DNA of 26,261 bases from JBBRCE01 sp038205115 (GCA_038205115.1 JBBRCE010000066.1:1-26261); one strand, 5' to 3'; positions 1 to 8,569 are shown, counted from the first letter of the stretch. Notes: generated by a model not told the origin, from the sequence alone. Numbers and translations are program-made.

Positions 1-137
1 CGAACAACTTCTTGCGGATTCCGGCGCAAGTTGTGAGCAGCGGCCGACGCGTGATCGTGCGGCTGTTGGCCTGGAACCGTTGGCAGCCAATCTTCTTTCG
101 CTTGGCGGCACAGTTCACTGGTCCGCGCCGTTGCTGA
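1..137 (+). CDS. C-terminal fragment of an IS transposase (IS1380-like DDE)
   Basis: An open frame enters from the left edge and ends at the TGA at 135-137, giving the last 44 residues of a protein that starts outside the window. The tail contains FLRIPAQVV, a GRRVIVRLL stretch and WNRWQPIFFRL. This pattern of short beta-strand and aromatic residues resembles the C-terminus of IS1380-family (DDE group 1) transposases, which end in a similar 'R-I-P-A-x-V-V ... W..W..iFFRL' segment. The family call rests on pattern memory over a short stretch. Only the fragment is visible, so completeness of the element cannot be judged. A strong hairpin begins four bases after the stop codon. Confidence 0.5.
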   Translation, partial: NNFLRIPAQVVSSGRRVIVRLLAWNRWQPIFFRLAAQFTGPRRC

Positions 138-140
138 GCC

Positions 141-183
141 AGTGGCGCGCCGGCCTCGTGCGGCCGGTCTCCGGCGCGCCACT
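141..183. repeat. Perfect 13-bp inverted repeat directly after the transposase stop
   Basis: AGTGGCGCGCCGG at 141-153 is exactly complementary to CCGGCGCGCCACT at 171-183, with a 17-base loop. A second, competing hairpin (CCGGCC/GGCCGG) can form inside it. No T-tract follows, so it is not a classical rho-independent terminator. It could stop or stabilise the transposase mRNA, or belong to the end of the mobile element; the sequence does not decide between these. Confidence 0.6.
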
Positions 184-408
184 CAAGAGACAAAGTACGT
201 AGGCTTTGTTCCGCCGCCACATCTCACACAGAAAGGAACCTCGCCGTATGCCCAACACACAACTCGCACCCTCCTCACCGCCGGATCGCGCGGTCCGTTC
301 GCCATGCGCCGCGCGCGTCGCGTCGCAAAAGCAAGCGGGGTACGCTTATTTAAGGGCTAGATGCTGTTGTTGCGGCAAATTCAAAAACGGAATGTATGCA
401 AACAAAAA
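184..408. other. Intergenic stretch, no gene recognised
   Basis: Short open frames here show no recognisable protein. A small CAAAG/CTTTG inverted repeat lies near 189-206. The stretch may include the outer end of the IS element, but no terminal repeat can be assigned because the other end is outside the window. Confidence 0.4.
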
Positions 409-448
409 GGCCGGGTCGAAACTGTTTCGACCCGGCCCCCCGTTTTTT
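409..448. terminator. Bidirectional rho-independent terminator
   Basis: A perfect 13-bp stem (GGCCGGGTCGAAA at 409-421 with TTTCGACCCGGCC at 425-437) closes a 3-base loop. On the plus strand it is followed by CCCCCG and six T (443-448). On the minus strand, the AACAAAAA at 401-408 gives a T-rich tail after the stem. It sits just past the 3' end of the minus-strand gene ending at 471 and would also block readthrough from the IS side. Confidence 0.85.
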
Positions 449-470
449 GATTCGGTACGTCTGCTAGGGA

Positions 471-1163
471 TTATTCGTAGTTGCTGTCCATGCCCAAGCG
501 GTATTTGAGTTCTTCGAACTGCTGGCAGTAGATATCGCTCGACGAATGGACATGCTCGGCTTCGGTGATGAATTTCATCGAATCGTCGCACTTCATCCGC
601 CGGCAGCGCAGTGCGTTTTCGAACTCGGTGAGATTCGCGCCGTAGGCAATCAGCAGCTTGTGTTCGTCGAATTGAACTTCCAGCGGAGCGTGCGGGTTGA
701 GAATGGCAATGCCCGTGCAGCCGTCGTTCAACAGCAGATCTTCGAAATCGTAAAGGATGCTTTTCAGCACTGGCATGTCAATGTGTTCGCGATACAGATC
801 GGTGTGACCCCGTCCGTCTTGACTGTGGCTGGTTTCGAGCACCACATCCACTTCCGTGCCGAGCGGGTCGAGCATGTCCATAAAGGTTTCGAACAGCTCG
901 TCTTTGCTAGCAGCGGCCATCAGGACCGGCACTTTTGTTTTCGATTGGTCGTCTTGATAGCAGTCGTGTCGGTAGCCTTGGCGCGGCACGACTTGCAGAT
1001 CGTACGAAGGACGAATCGCGTCGGTGAGGATGAATTCGCCGTAGCGAGAAACTCCCAAGTGAGCTTCCAACTCTTCCTCCGAGAGCCGGGCAAAGCTGCT
1101 GGTGGTGGCAGTTTGCGTTCCGTCGCGAAACACGTTACGGATGAACCGTTTCAGAAAACCCAT
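471..1163 (-). CDS. Conserved hypothetical protein, 230 aa
   Basis: I do not recognise a named domain. The ATG at 1163 is chosen because GAGGT lies five bases upstream on the coding strand; the frame extends further upstream to 1232 but without such a site. The protein starts MGFLKRFIRNVF, is acidic in the middle, and has no signal peptide or membrane segment, so a cytoplasmic location is likely. Segments that look conserved are LSEEELEAHLGVSRYGEFILTD near the N-terminus and FEDLLLNDGCTGIAILN in the second half. The C-terminal part has two closely spaced cysteines (ALRCRRMKCDD) but no clear metal-site pattern. It is transcribed alone towards the terminator at 409-448. No function is proposed. 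Confidence 0.75.
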   Translation of the reverse strand: MGFLKRFIRNVFRDGTQTATTSSFARLSEEELEAHLGVSRYGEFILTDAIRPSYDLQVVPRQGYRHDCYQDDQSKTKVPVLMAAASKDELFETFMDMLDPLGTEVDVVLETSHSQDGRGHTDLYREHIDMPVLKSILYDFEDLLLNDGCTGIAILNPHAPLEVQFDEHKLLIAYGANLTEFENALRCRRMKCDDSMKFITEAEHVHSSSDIYCQQFEELKYRLGMDSNYE

Positions 1164-1732
1164 CGGCGACCTCAGTTCATTCTGCTCGAGTTGATAATGT
1201 CGATCCAAGCCGCCAAGGGTCACAAGGCACACTGGATAGGCAAACTTAGGTTACGTTTTTTGGCGGTTTCGAAGCGGGGGGTACTGTTCAATACGCAACG
1301 TCGCGAACTTCGTTCAGATCGATTCGCCCCGCCTGTTGCCAGCACGCAGATCCATTTGCGGACGGCTGCCTGCCGGTTATAACTGAAGTCTAGCATCGGA
1401 CTTGGCGCGCAAGTGTGGTGGCATTCGCATCGATTTGCTGAAATCTCGTCTGCCCACGTCAACCTCTGGCAAGCAGGCAATTTGTGCCTGCGACACGGCT
1501 TGCCAAGCTGGCGTTTGCGGACTTTTCGTCAAACTCGGCGCGTGGCTTTTTTTGCTCGCGCAGCCTGACAGCAACATCGTGTTGACGGTTCGCAACATCG
1601 CACGCCCAGGGCGCGCCGAGCGTGTGAATTGTAGGAGTTGACGGCCGCCAAAGATCAGAAAACTCCACATGCAGCGATTGTAGGGGCCGTCGCGGAAAAC
1701 CGTGTTTCATTTCAACCAAACGAGTTGATTCC
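1164..1732. other. Divergent intergenic region, no gene recognised
   Basis: About 570 bases separate the divergent genes starting at 1163 and 1733, so promoters for both should lie here. I see TTGACG boxes (for example near 1592 and 1636) but no -10 sequence at a convincing distance. Open frames present on both strands have no recognisable domain and unconvincing starts. Confidence 0.4.
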
Positions 1733-3394
1733 ATGGCAGTTTTTCAGTGGAAATCGGTGCTGCTCACCCGCCAGTGCTGGCAGTCGTCAGCACGCTGCCT
1801 GCTGGCAACCATCGGCTTGGCGAGCGTGGTCATTGCCGGCTGCAATGTCGATACGCCGGCAGACGTACAGCAGGCGCTCCACCAGGCGACCCATCCGGCC
1901 GACCGAGAAGAGGGCGCTGATTTCAACGGCAACACGCCCGCCCATGACCGGAAGTCCGATACGCGGATCGATTGGGACGCCGTTTATATCCAAGGCAGCA
2001 AAGTCGGGCAGATCAGCACTGCGAACAGCAGTTGGGTGAATCCGGCCAACGAAGCTCTCGGCCAAAACATCGAATTCAACTTTCGAGCCAAGCTACTCCG
2101 CGGTGGCGTGGCGGCCACACAGTCGATCCAACTCACCAGCTTCGAAGCGCCCATTGGCAAGCTGGTCCGCTTCACGATGGAGGTCGGCGACGGACATGGA
2201 CAATCGACCACGACCGGCGAGTTAAAAAACGGGACGTTGCAGTTGTTCACGATCGGTCGCGAAGGGAAAAAGCCGGGGCAAAATTCGCCGCTGCGAACCG
2301 CGATCGCTTGGCCCGATGGCACGGGCGGACTGAACGCCTTGCAGCAATCGTTGACCACCAATCCGCTGCAGCCTGGCGAAAAGCGACAAATCAAAGCGTT
2401 CAACGTGATTTACAAGCAGATCACAGCCACCGAATTGAGCGCCCTGGAATTCCAACCGACCACGCTGCGCGATCGAACCGAGGATTTACTGCAAATCGAC
2501 TGCGTCGAAAAAATTGCCGATCAGCCCGATCTGCAATCGACACTATGGACCAACCATGCCGGCGAAATTCTTAAATCGCATAACCCGCTCGTGGAGCAAG
2601 ACATCTACCGCGTGACCAAGCGCGAAGCGCTCACCGACAGCGGCGCCGCAGCGTTCGACATCGTGCGGGATTTGAGCGTCAAGATCGACCGACCGCTGCA
2701 CGATCCGCACTCGGCCAAGCAAATGGCGTATCGAGTCGAACTGAAAACGTCCGACCCGAAGCAAGTTTTTGTCGACGACCTCTCACAGCACGTTACGATC
2801 GTCGACAAGCATGTTGCCCAGCTTGTGGTACGCGCCATTCGGCCCGAACAGCCCGGCAAGCTCGACGTTGCCCCGCGCGCACCGGTGGCAGCCGACCGCG
2901 AGCCCAACAGCCTGGTGCAAAGTGACGATCCGCGCGTCAAGCAGATGGCCGAAACAGCGGCCGCCGGCGAAACCGACTTTTGGAAGCTGGCCTGCAATCT
3001 GGAAAAATACGTACACGACGTCATCCGCGAAAAAGACTTTGGCAGCGGCGATTTGGTTTCAGCGGCCGAAGTGGCCGAGCGTCCGCATGGCGATTGCCGC
3101 GCGCATGCCGTACTACTAACAGCGCTAGCCAGGGCGAACAAAATTCCGGCCCGCGCGGCCTTGGGATTGGTTTACGTGCCGCAACAGCAAGCGTTTGGAT
3201 TCCACATGTGGACGGAAATGTGGTCGGGCGATCGCTGGGTGCCCATGGACGCCACGCTCGGTCGCGGCGGCATCGGCGCTGGCCACATCAAGCTCAAAGT
3301 CACCAATCTCTCCGGCATCGCACCGATTACGGCCTTCTTGCCCGTGGCGCAGGCAGCAGGGCAATTAAAAATCCAATTGCTGCCGCCGGAGTAA
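1733..3394 (+). CDS. Lipoprotein with C-terminal transglutaminase-like domain
   Basis: The 553-aa product begins with a signal peptide ending in a lipobox (VVIAGC, Cys37), so it should be a lipid-anchored envelope protein. The C-terminal ~110 residues form a transglutaminase-core domain (PF01841-like). Cys455 lies in HGDCRAHAVLLTALARA, His491 in FGFHMW and Asp506 in WVPMDATLG, giving the Cys-His-Asp triad in the usual order and spacing. The preceding WKLACNLEKYVHDVI helix is also typical of the family. Residues ~60-400 are a family-specific beta-rich region I cannot name. Bacterial members are usually cysteine proteases or amide-bond hydrolases rather than true transglutaminases; the substrate cannot be told from sequence. 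The ATG at 1733 is the only start that keeps the signal peptide; its ribosome site is weak. It converges on the citrate synthase gene with 44 bases between. Confidence 0.88.
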   Translation: MAVFQWKSVLLTRQCWQSSARCLLATIGLASVVIAGCNVDTPADVQQALHQATHPADREEGADFNGNTPAHDRKSDTRIDWDAVYIQGSKVGQISTANSSWVNPANEALGQNIEFNFRAKLLRGGVAATQSIQLTSFEAPIGKLVRFTMEVGDGHGQSTTTGELKNGTLQLFTIGREGKKPGQNSPLRTAIAWPDGTGGLNALQQSLTTNPLQPGEKRQIKAFNVIYKQITATELSALEFQPTTLRDRTEDLLQIDCVEKIADQPDLQSTLWTNHAGEILKSHNPLVEQDIYRVTKREALTDSGAAAFDIVRDLSVKIDRPLHDPHSAKQMAYRVELKTSDPKQVFVDDLSQHVTIVDKHVAQLVVRAIRPEQPGKLDVAPRAPVAADREPNSLVQSDDPRVKQMAETAAAGETDFWKLACNLEKYVHDVIREKDFGSGDLVSAAEVAERPHGDCRAHAVLLTALARANKIPARAALGLVYVPQQQAFGFHMWTEMWSGDRWVPMDATLGRGGIGAGHIKLKVTNLSGIAPITAFLPVAQAAGQLKIQLLPPE

Positions 3395-3438
3395 GTTGCA
3401 ATGACACGCACGTCAACGGCAGGGCCGTTCGTCAGCAG

Positions 3439-4560
3439 CTATCCGCGCTCCGCCAACGGCTTCCACGGCAGATGCTTGGCGCCGGTGTAGCGCGCCAGGG
3501 GGCGAATCAACCGATTGTTGTCGAGCTGCTCGATCACATGCGCGCTCCAGCCGGTCACGCGGCTCACCACGAACAGTGGTGTGTAGAGATCGGCCGGCAA
3601 GTCCATGTAGTGATACAATCGAGCGCTGGGCCAATCGAGATTGGGCGGCAACTTCTTTTCGGCCACCACGATTCGCTCGATGACCTCAGCCATCGCTTCC
3701 ATGTCTTGATGGCCGGTTTCGGCCGCCAGTTCGCCGCATAGGGTTTTGAGCAGCACGGCCCGCGGATCGCCCGTTTTGTAAACGCGGTGTCCAAAGCCCA
3801 TGATTCGTCTCTTGTTGGACAGGGCGTCGCGAATCCACGCTTCGGCTTTATCGGCAGTGCCAACTTCGGCCAGCACTTCCATCACTTTCTCGTTCGCTCC
3901 GCCATGCAGCGGACCCTTGAGCGCGCCAATCGCGGCGGTGATGGCCGAATGCAAATCCGAAAGCGTCGATGACACCACCCGCGCCGCAAAGGTCGACGCA
4001 TTGAATTCGTGTTCCGCGTAGAGCACGAGCGAAACATCCATTGCCCGCACGAGCCGCTCAGTGGGTTCACGACGCGTCAACATCCACAATAAATTGCTCG
4101 ATAGATCACGATGTTTGTCCGGCGCAACCGGTTCTTTTTGTTGCCGCAGGCGGTGCCGGGCGGCCAGCACGGTCGGCAGTTGCGCCAGCAAACGCTCGGC
4201 TTTGCGGATGTTGGCATCGTGGCTGTTATCTGCCGTGTCCGGATCCCAGTGCGCCAGCAAGCTGGCGGCGGAACGCATCACGTCCATCAGCGGCGCGTTC
4301 AGCGGAATTCCGCGCAACATATCCATCACGGGTTGCGGCAGGGCCGTCTCATGCGCGAGACGCTGCTTGAACGCCGCGAGTTGTTCTGCGTTGGGCAGTT
4401 GACCATGCAGCAGTAGATAGGCAGTTTCTTCGAACGTGCCCTGCGCGGACAAATCGTCAATCGAATAGCCGCGATATTGCAGGCCGCCGGCGATCGTGCT
4501 GACGGCCGTTTCGCCGGCCAGAATACCTTCCAGACCAGGACTATAAATCGGTTCGGACAT
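3439..4560 (-). CDS. prpC: Citrate synthase family protein, probable 2-methylcitrate synthase
   Basis: This 373-aa protein is a type II-like citrate synthase. It condenses an acyl-CoA (acetyl- or propionyl-CoA) with oxaloacetate in the cytoplasm. The three catalytic residues are visible: His219 in GPLHGGANE, His258 in GFGHRVYKTGDPRA and Asp309 in PNLDWPS. The N-terminus (IYSPGLEGILAGETAVSTI) and GLQYRGYSIDDL match the short bacterial citrate/2-methylcitrate synthases. The ATG at 4560 fits the family N-terminus; a 20-residue upstream extension to 4620 is possible but unlike the family, and neither start has a clear ribosome site. It lies 99 bases downstream of prpB on the same strand, which favours the methylcitrate cycle (propionate catabolism) over the TCA cycle. 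Sequence alone cannot separate the two activities, so the symbol depends on this linkage. Confidence 0.85.
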   Translation of the reverse strand: MSEPIYSPGLEGILAGETAVSTIAGGLQYRGYSIDDLSAQGTFEETAYLLLHGQLPNAEQLAAFKQRLAHETALPQPVMDMLRGIPLNAPLMDVMRSAASLLAHWDPDTADNSHDANIRKAERLLAQLPTVLAARHRLRQQKEPVAPDKHRDLSSNLLWMLTRREPTERLVRAMDVSLVLYAEHEFNASTFAARVVSSTLSDLHSAITAAIGALKGPLHGGANEKVMEVLAEVGTADKAEAWIRDALSNKRRIMGFGHRVYKTGDPRAVLLKTLCGELAAETGHQDMEAMAEVIERIVVAEKKLPPNLDWPSARLYHYMDLPADLYTPLFVVSRVTGWSAHVIEQLDNNRLIRPLARYTGAKHLPWKPLAERG

Positions 4561-4659
4561 GATGGGCGCAATGTTGATGGGCAGGAGAGAACTGAGTAAC
4601 CGGTGCCAACTGAAAAACACGAGTCAAGCGGGTGCATTTGCGATGCCGCCGCGATGACT

Positions 4660-5538
4660 TCATTCGTCGCGAGGCCGAAAGTATTTGCGATCGCGACTTT
4701 CGTAGTCGTGGTAGTCGAGCAGTTCGTAAAGTTCGTCGCGAGATTGCATCAGATCCAGGAGCTCGCGCTGCGTGCCTTCGTCGGCCAGCACGGCCAGCGC
4801 CGCTTCGACGGCTTTCATGGCCACGCGCATCAGCGTCACCGGATACAGCACGGCCACGTAGCCCAAGTCGGCCAGTTCGTCGAGCGTGAGCAGCGGGCTC
4901 TGGCCGAACTCGGTCATGTTGGCCAACAGCGGAACATCCACCAGGCTAGCAAAACGTTCGAACTCTTGCTTGTCGGCCAGTGCTTCCGGAAAAATCCAAT
5001 CCGCGCCGGCAGCGCAATACGCTTTGGCGCGCTCCACCGCGTCGTCGAAGCTCGTCACGCCACGGGCATCCGTGCGGGCGATGATCACCAGGCTCGGATC
5101 GCGACGCGCGGCCACCGCAGCGCGAATCTTGACGCACATTTCTTCGACGCTGACCAAGCTCTTGCCGGATAGATGTCCGCAGCGTTTGGGCAATCGCTGA
5201 TCTTCCAGTTGAATGGCCGCGGCACCGGCTGCTTCCAACTCCTGTACCGTGCGTTCGACGTTGACCGCCTCGCCAAAACCGGTGTCGGCGTCAACGATCA
5301 GCGGCAAGTCCACCCGCGTGGTGAGCAAGCGAACTTGCTGCACCAACTCGGTGAGCGTAAACAGGCCGATGTCGGGCATGCCCAGCACTCCAGCGGAAAA
5401 TGCCGCGCCAGACAGGTACATGGCCTCGTAACCAGCATCCATGATCATCCGGCCCACCAGCGCATTGAACGCGCCGGGCACTTGGATGGTGCTGTCTTCA
5501 ACTTTGTCACGCAAAATCTTGCCGGGCGAGGTGAGCAA
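4660..5538 (-). CDS. prpB: 2-methylisocitrate lyase (PrpB-like, PEP mutase/isocitrate lyase superfamily)
   Basis: Cleaves 2-methylisocitrate to succinate and pyruvate in the methylcitrate cycle. The product has the superfamily hallmarks: AMYLSGAAFSAGVLGMPDIG, VDADTGFG, IQLEDQ and the active-site KRCGH with its cysteine (codon at 5179-5181), then ARTDA and LLANMTEFGQSP. The match to E. coli PrpB is close throughout, including the C-terminal MQSRDELYELLDY. I chose the TTG at 5538 (AAGG about eight bases upstream) because MLTSPGKILR then aligns with the E. coli start MSLHSPGKAFR and gives about 292 aa, the family length. The frame is open to a TTG at 5619, and a TTG at 5577 is also possible. It is probably co-transcribed with prpC. 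No prpD or acnD gene is in the window. Confidence 0.87.
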   Translation of the reverse strand: MLTSPGKILRDKVEDSTIQVPGAFNALVGRMIMDAGYEAMYLSGAAFSAGVLGMPDIGLFTLTELVQQVRLLTTRVDLPLIVDADTGFGEAVNVERTVQELEAAGAAAIQLEDQRLPKRCGHLSGKSLVSVEEMCVKIRAAVAARRDPSLVIIARTDARGVTSFDDAVERAKAYCAAGADWIFPEALADKQEFERFASLVDVPLLANMTEFGQSPLLTLDELADLGYVAVLYPVTLMRVAMKAVEAALAVLADEGTQRELLDLMQSRDELYELLDYHDYESRDRKYFRPRDE

Positions 5539-5731
5539 ACGATGAGCCTTGGGTTGCGATGAATGGCGGAGCTGCAATTGATTGCCTGAGTTATAGAACT
5601 TGCTGCCCCGCGTCTGCAAGGCGATTGCCTAGAATTCGCCGGGCTAATCGATTATCGTAATCCGAGGCAGCGGCGGCTATTTGCCTAGACGGGGCCTGGT
5701 ATTTTCGTCAATCTATTTTGAGCGCAGTCGA

Positions 5732-7441
5732 ATGAGTTTGCAGTTGCAACTGGGTGTCAAATCCGACCCAATCGAATATCGCTACAGCTATCCCTGGTTG
5801 TTCCGACTTTTGGCGGAAGAGGACGTGCGGCTGGTGCAGCTCGGTACGTTCTTCGAAATGTACCAACTGCCCGACGCATTTTTTTTGCAGTTGCGTCGCC
5901 AGGCAGAAGATCGTGGCATCCGCATCGACAGCATGTTCACCGCACATCGCGAGTTGGGCGGCTTTTTCCGCGACGAGCCCGGCTTCGTCGCGCTGGCCAG
6001 GCGCAACTTCGAGCGCTTGATCGAAGTCGGGGCGCTGCTGGGCGCGCGCTCGGTGGGCTCGAATCCCGGCGCCGTCATGCGCGATCAGATGGGCAGCAAG
6101 CCGCAGGGCGTTGCCTGTTACGTGCAGCACATGAAAGAATTGATGCACTACGCAAAACAACTTGGCCTGCAGTGGCTGACCATCGAACCAATGTCGTGCC
6201 TGGCCGAACCGCCCACGCTGCCCGACGAATGCCGCGCCATGGGCGATGAGCTAACTGCGTATCACGGCCAGAATCCGACCTCGACCGCGCAAGTTGGCTA
6301 CTGCACCGATATTGCTCACGGCTACATCGACCAGCAAGGTCAAACGCGCTTCAACCACATCGAATTGTTCGAAGCCACGCTGCCCTACTTGTACGAAGTG
6401 CATCTCAAGAACACCGATAGCCGATTCAATTCAACCTTCGGTTTCAACGCGGCCGAGCGCGAGAAAGGCATTATTGATGTCTCGCACTTTCGGCAACTCC
6501 TGCTGGAGCATGCCGAGAAATTGCCGGTCGATACGCTGACCGGCTACTTGGAAATTGGCGGGCCAAAGCTCGGGCGCGATTACAGCGACGGGATGCTGGA
6601 GCAACAGCTTCGCGAATCGTTGCGGTTTTTGAAACAAGCGTTTTTGAGCGATCAAGAAACGGCATCTGCCACCGCGGCCATCAACGGTCGTAGGACGCCA
6701 CGCATTCAGGCTGCGTCGCCGGTCAATGCGCCGGCGAACAAACGCGTGCTGATTTCGCCGTCGATGATGTGCGCCGATCCACTCAATTTCGAAGCCGATC
6801 TCCGCAAGGTGGAGGCGGTGGGCGTCGACATGCTGCATCTGGACCTGATGGATGGGCATTACGTGCCTAACATGCCGCTAGGGCTGGGCGTCGTCGAGCG
6901 GTTGCGGCAGGCCACGCAGCTGCCGCTGGATGTGCATTTGATGGTGGAAGATAACGATTTCTTTGTGGAACTGCTGGCCAAGATTGGCGTGCAGCAGATT
7001 TCCGTGCATGTCGAGTCGAGCGTGCATTTGGATCGCACGTTGGCGCGAATCCGCGAGCTCGGCATGCAAGCCGGCGCGGCCATCAATCCGGCCACGCCGC
7101 TGTCGGCGATCCAATACGTTCACGAGCAACTCGATTACGTGCTGATCATGACGGTGAACCCCGGTTACGCAGGACAAAAAATGACGCCGGCCTCGCTGCG
7201 CAAAATCGCCGATTGCCGCACGCTGCTGGACTCCTGGGGCTGCGATATTCCGATCCAGGTGGATGGCAATGTGAGCTTTGAGAACGTGCCCGGCATGGTC
7301 GCGGCCGGCGCGGCGAATTTAGTGGCCGGAACCAGCAGCCTGTTCAAGAACGATGCATCGATGGCCGAAAACATGCACAAGCTGCAAGCCGCGGTCGAAG
7401 TCGGGCTATCGATGCGCGGGGGCAGAACAGTTGTGGTCTGA
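5732..7441 (+). CDS. Fused sugar isomerase/epimerase (TIM barrel) and ribulose-phosphate 3-epimerase-like protein
   Basis: A 569-aa two-domain enzyme. Residues ~1-300 are a xylose-isomerase-like (AP_endonuc_2 fold) TIM barrel with a full set of likely metal ligands: Glu152 (TIEP), Asp193 and His196 (TDIAH), His224 (VHLKN) and Glu274 (LEIGG). Residues ~337-569 are a ribulose-phosphate 3-epimerase-type barrel with His369 and Asp371 in HLDLMDGHYVPN, His402 in VHLMVED, VNPGYAGQ and Asp511 in VDGNVS. The ending VAGTSSLF looks closer to allulose-6-phosphate 3-epimerase (AlsE/SgcE) than to housekeeping Rpe, so a rare ketose phosphate is a plausible substrate. A ~35-residue Ala/Pro-rich linker joins the domains. 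The ATG at 5732 is preferred to the TTG at 5681. The GatD-like dehydrogenase starts 54 bases downstream and probably works in the same pathway. Confidence 0.85.
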   Translation: MSLQLQLGVKSDPIEYRYSYPWLFRLLAEEDVRLVQLGTFFEMYQLPDAFFLQLRRQAEDRGIRIDSMFTAHRELGGFFRDEPGFVALARRNFERLIEVGALLGARSVGSNPGAVMRDQMGSKPQGVACYVQHMKELMHYAKQLGLQWLTIEPMSCLAEPPTLPDECRAMGDELTAYHGQNPTSTAQVGYCTDIAHGYIDQQGQTRFNHIELFEATLPYLYEVHLKNTDSRFNSTFGFNAAEREKGIIDVSHFRQLLLEHAEKLPVDTLTGYLEIGGPKLGRDYSDGMLEQQLRESLRFLKQAFLSDQETASATAAINGRRTPRIQAASPVNAPANKRVLISPSMMCADPLNFEADLRKVEAVGVDMLHLDLMDGHYVPNMPLGLGVVERLRQATQLPLDVHLMVEDNDFFVELLAKIGVQQISVHVESSVHLDRTLARIRELGMQAGAAINPATPLSAIQYVHEQLDYVLIMTVNPGYAGQKMTPASLRKIADCRTLLDSWGCDIPIQVDGNVSFENVPGMVAAGAANLVAGTSSLFKNDASMAENMHKLQAAVEVGLSMRGGRTVVV

Positions 7442-7495
7442 GGAGTGATTGCAAATTGAAAAGTGATGCGGCAATGTTGGGAGTCTGGGGTTTTC

Positions 7496-8569
7496 ATGAG
7501 TGCTAGCGATCAACAGCAGATGGATGCAATTGTGCTGCATGGCGTGGCGGATTTACGCTACCAGCGAGTCAGTGTGCCGGCGCTTTCGCCAGGGCATGTG
7601 CGCGTGCGAATTGGATTTTGCGGCGTCTGCGGATCGGATATTCCGCGCTGTTTTTCGAAGGGCACGTATCGCTTTCCGACCATCTGCGGGCACGAATTTG
7701 CCGGCACCATCGAAGCCTGCGGCCCCGGCGTGCAAGCCTACACGCCGGGCGATCGAGTGGCCGTTTTTCCGCTGCTCTGGAACGACGACCATCCGGCCTG
7801 CGAGCAAGGCAAATACGCGCAGTCGGACGGTTACGACTATCTCGGTTCGCGCAGCGACGGCGCCTTCAGCGAGTACGTGGTTGCGCCTGAGCGAAATCTG
7901 TTGCGTGTGCCGGACAATGTCTCGCTGGAAGAAGCGGCCATGACCGAACCGGCCGCCGTGGCGCTGCACGCCGTCCGGCGTTCGCAAGCCCGGCTGGGTG
8001 ATTCCGTGGCGGTGTTTGGACTTGGACCGATTGGCCTAATGGTGGCGCAATGGCTGCGAGCGCTGGGCGCCGCGCCCATCGTGTTGTTCGATATTCAGCC
8101 CGAAAAACTGGCTGTCGCCCGGCAGTTGGGCTTCGAGCAGGCCTACGATAGTCGCCACGATCAACCGCTGGATATCGTCAATCGAATCACGGGCAATCGG
8201 GGCGTGCATGTGGCCATTGAAGCGGCTGGCGTTCCGCCGACGATGCGCGCCGCGCTGGAGGTTACGCGCCGCTCCGGTCGTGTGGTGCTGCTGGGCAACC
8301 CGGCGGCCGACGTGACTCTGTCGGCCGCGTTGATTTCGCAACTGATGCGCCGCGAAATAGACGTGTGCGGCGTATGGAATTCGGACTTTAGCGTCTACGG
8401 CGACGACGACGACTGGCGCACCGTACTAGCCGCCATGTCGGCCGGCACGCTCAACCTCGCGCCCCTGATTACGCACCGTGTGCCGCTCGCGGGCGGCATC
8501 GCGGCGCTCGAGATGATGCGGACGCAAAGTGAGTTCTTTAATAAGGTGCTAATCCACCCAAATCCGTAA
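7496..8569 (+). CDS. Zinc-dependent polyol dehydrogenase, galactitol-1-phosphate 5-dehydrogenase-like
   Basis: This 357-aa medium-chain dehydrogenase oxidises a sugar alcohol or its phosphate with NAD(P). It has the catalytic-zinc ligands Cys45 (GVCGSD), His66/Glu67 (GHEF) and Glu151 (TEPAAVALHA), and a Rossmann motif GLGPIG followed by LFDIQPEKL. Along its length it resembles E. coli GatD (GSDIPRCF, YDYLGSRSDGAFSEYVV). The lobe that normally holds four structural-zinc cysteines reads LLWNDDHPACEQGKYAQ and keeps only one, so the structural zinc is probably lost. The ATG at 7496 is chosen over the GTG/ATG at 7463/7466 because the family starts near here and TGGGG lies just upstream. It follows the isomerase/epimerase fusion and is likely co-transcribed; together they suggest polyol to ketose phosphate to epimerised product. 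Confidence 0.87.
   Translation: MSASDQQQMDAIVLHGVADLRYQRVSVPALSPGHVRVRIGFCGVCGSDIPRCFSKGTYRFPTICGHEFAGTIEACGPGVQAYTPGDRVAVFPLLWNDDHPACEQGKYAQSDGYDYLGSRSDGAFSEYVVAPERNLLRVPDNVSLEEAAMTEPAAVALHAVRRSQARLGDSVAVFGLGPIGLMVAQWLRALGAAPIVLFDIQPEKLAVARQLGFEQAYDSRHDQPLDIVNRITGNRGVHVAIEAAGVPPTMRAALEVTRRSGRVVLLGNPAADVTLSAALISQLMRREIDVCGVWNSDFSVYGDDDDWRTVLAAMSAGTLNLAPLITHRVPLAGGIAALEMMRTQSEFFNKVLIHPNP

Noticed and set aside
546..1382. 278-codon plus-strand open frame
   Set aside because: It overlaps the minus-strand 230-aa gene, which has a good ribosome site and a terminator; the plus-strand protein has no recognisable features.
3439..4560. Confident TCA-cycle citrate synthase (gltA)
   Set aside because: Active-site residues do not separate citrate from 2-methylcitrate synthases; linkage to prpB favours prpC but is not proof.
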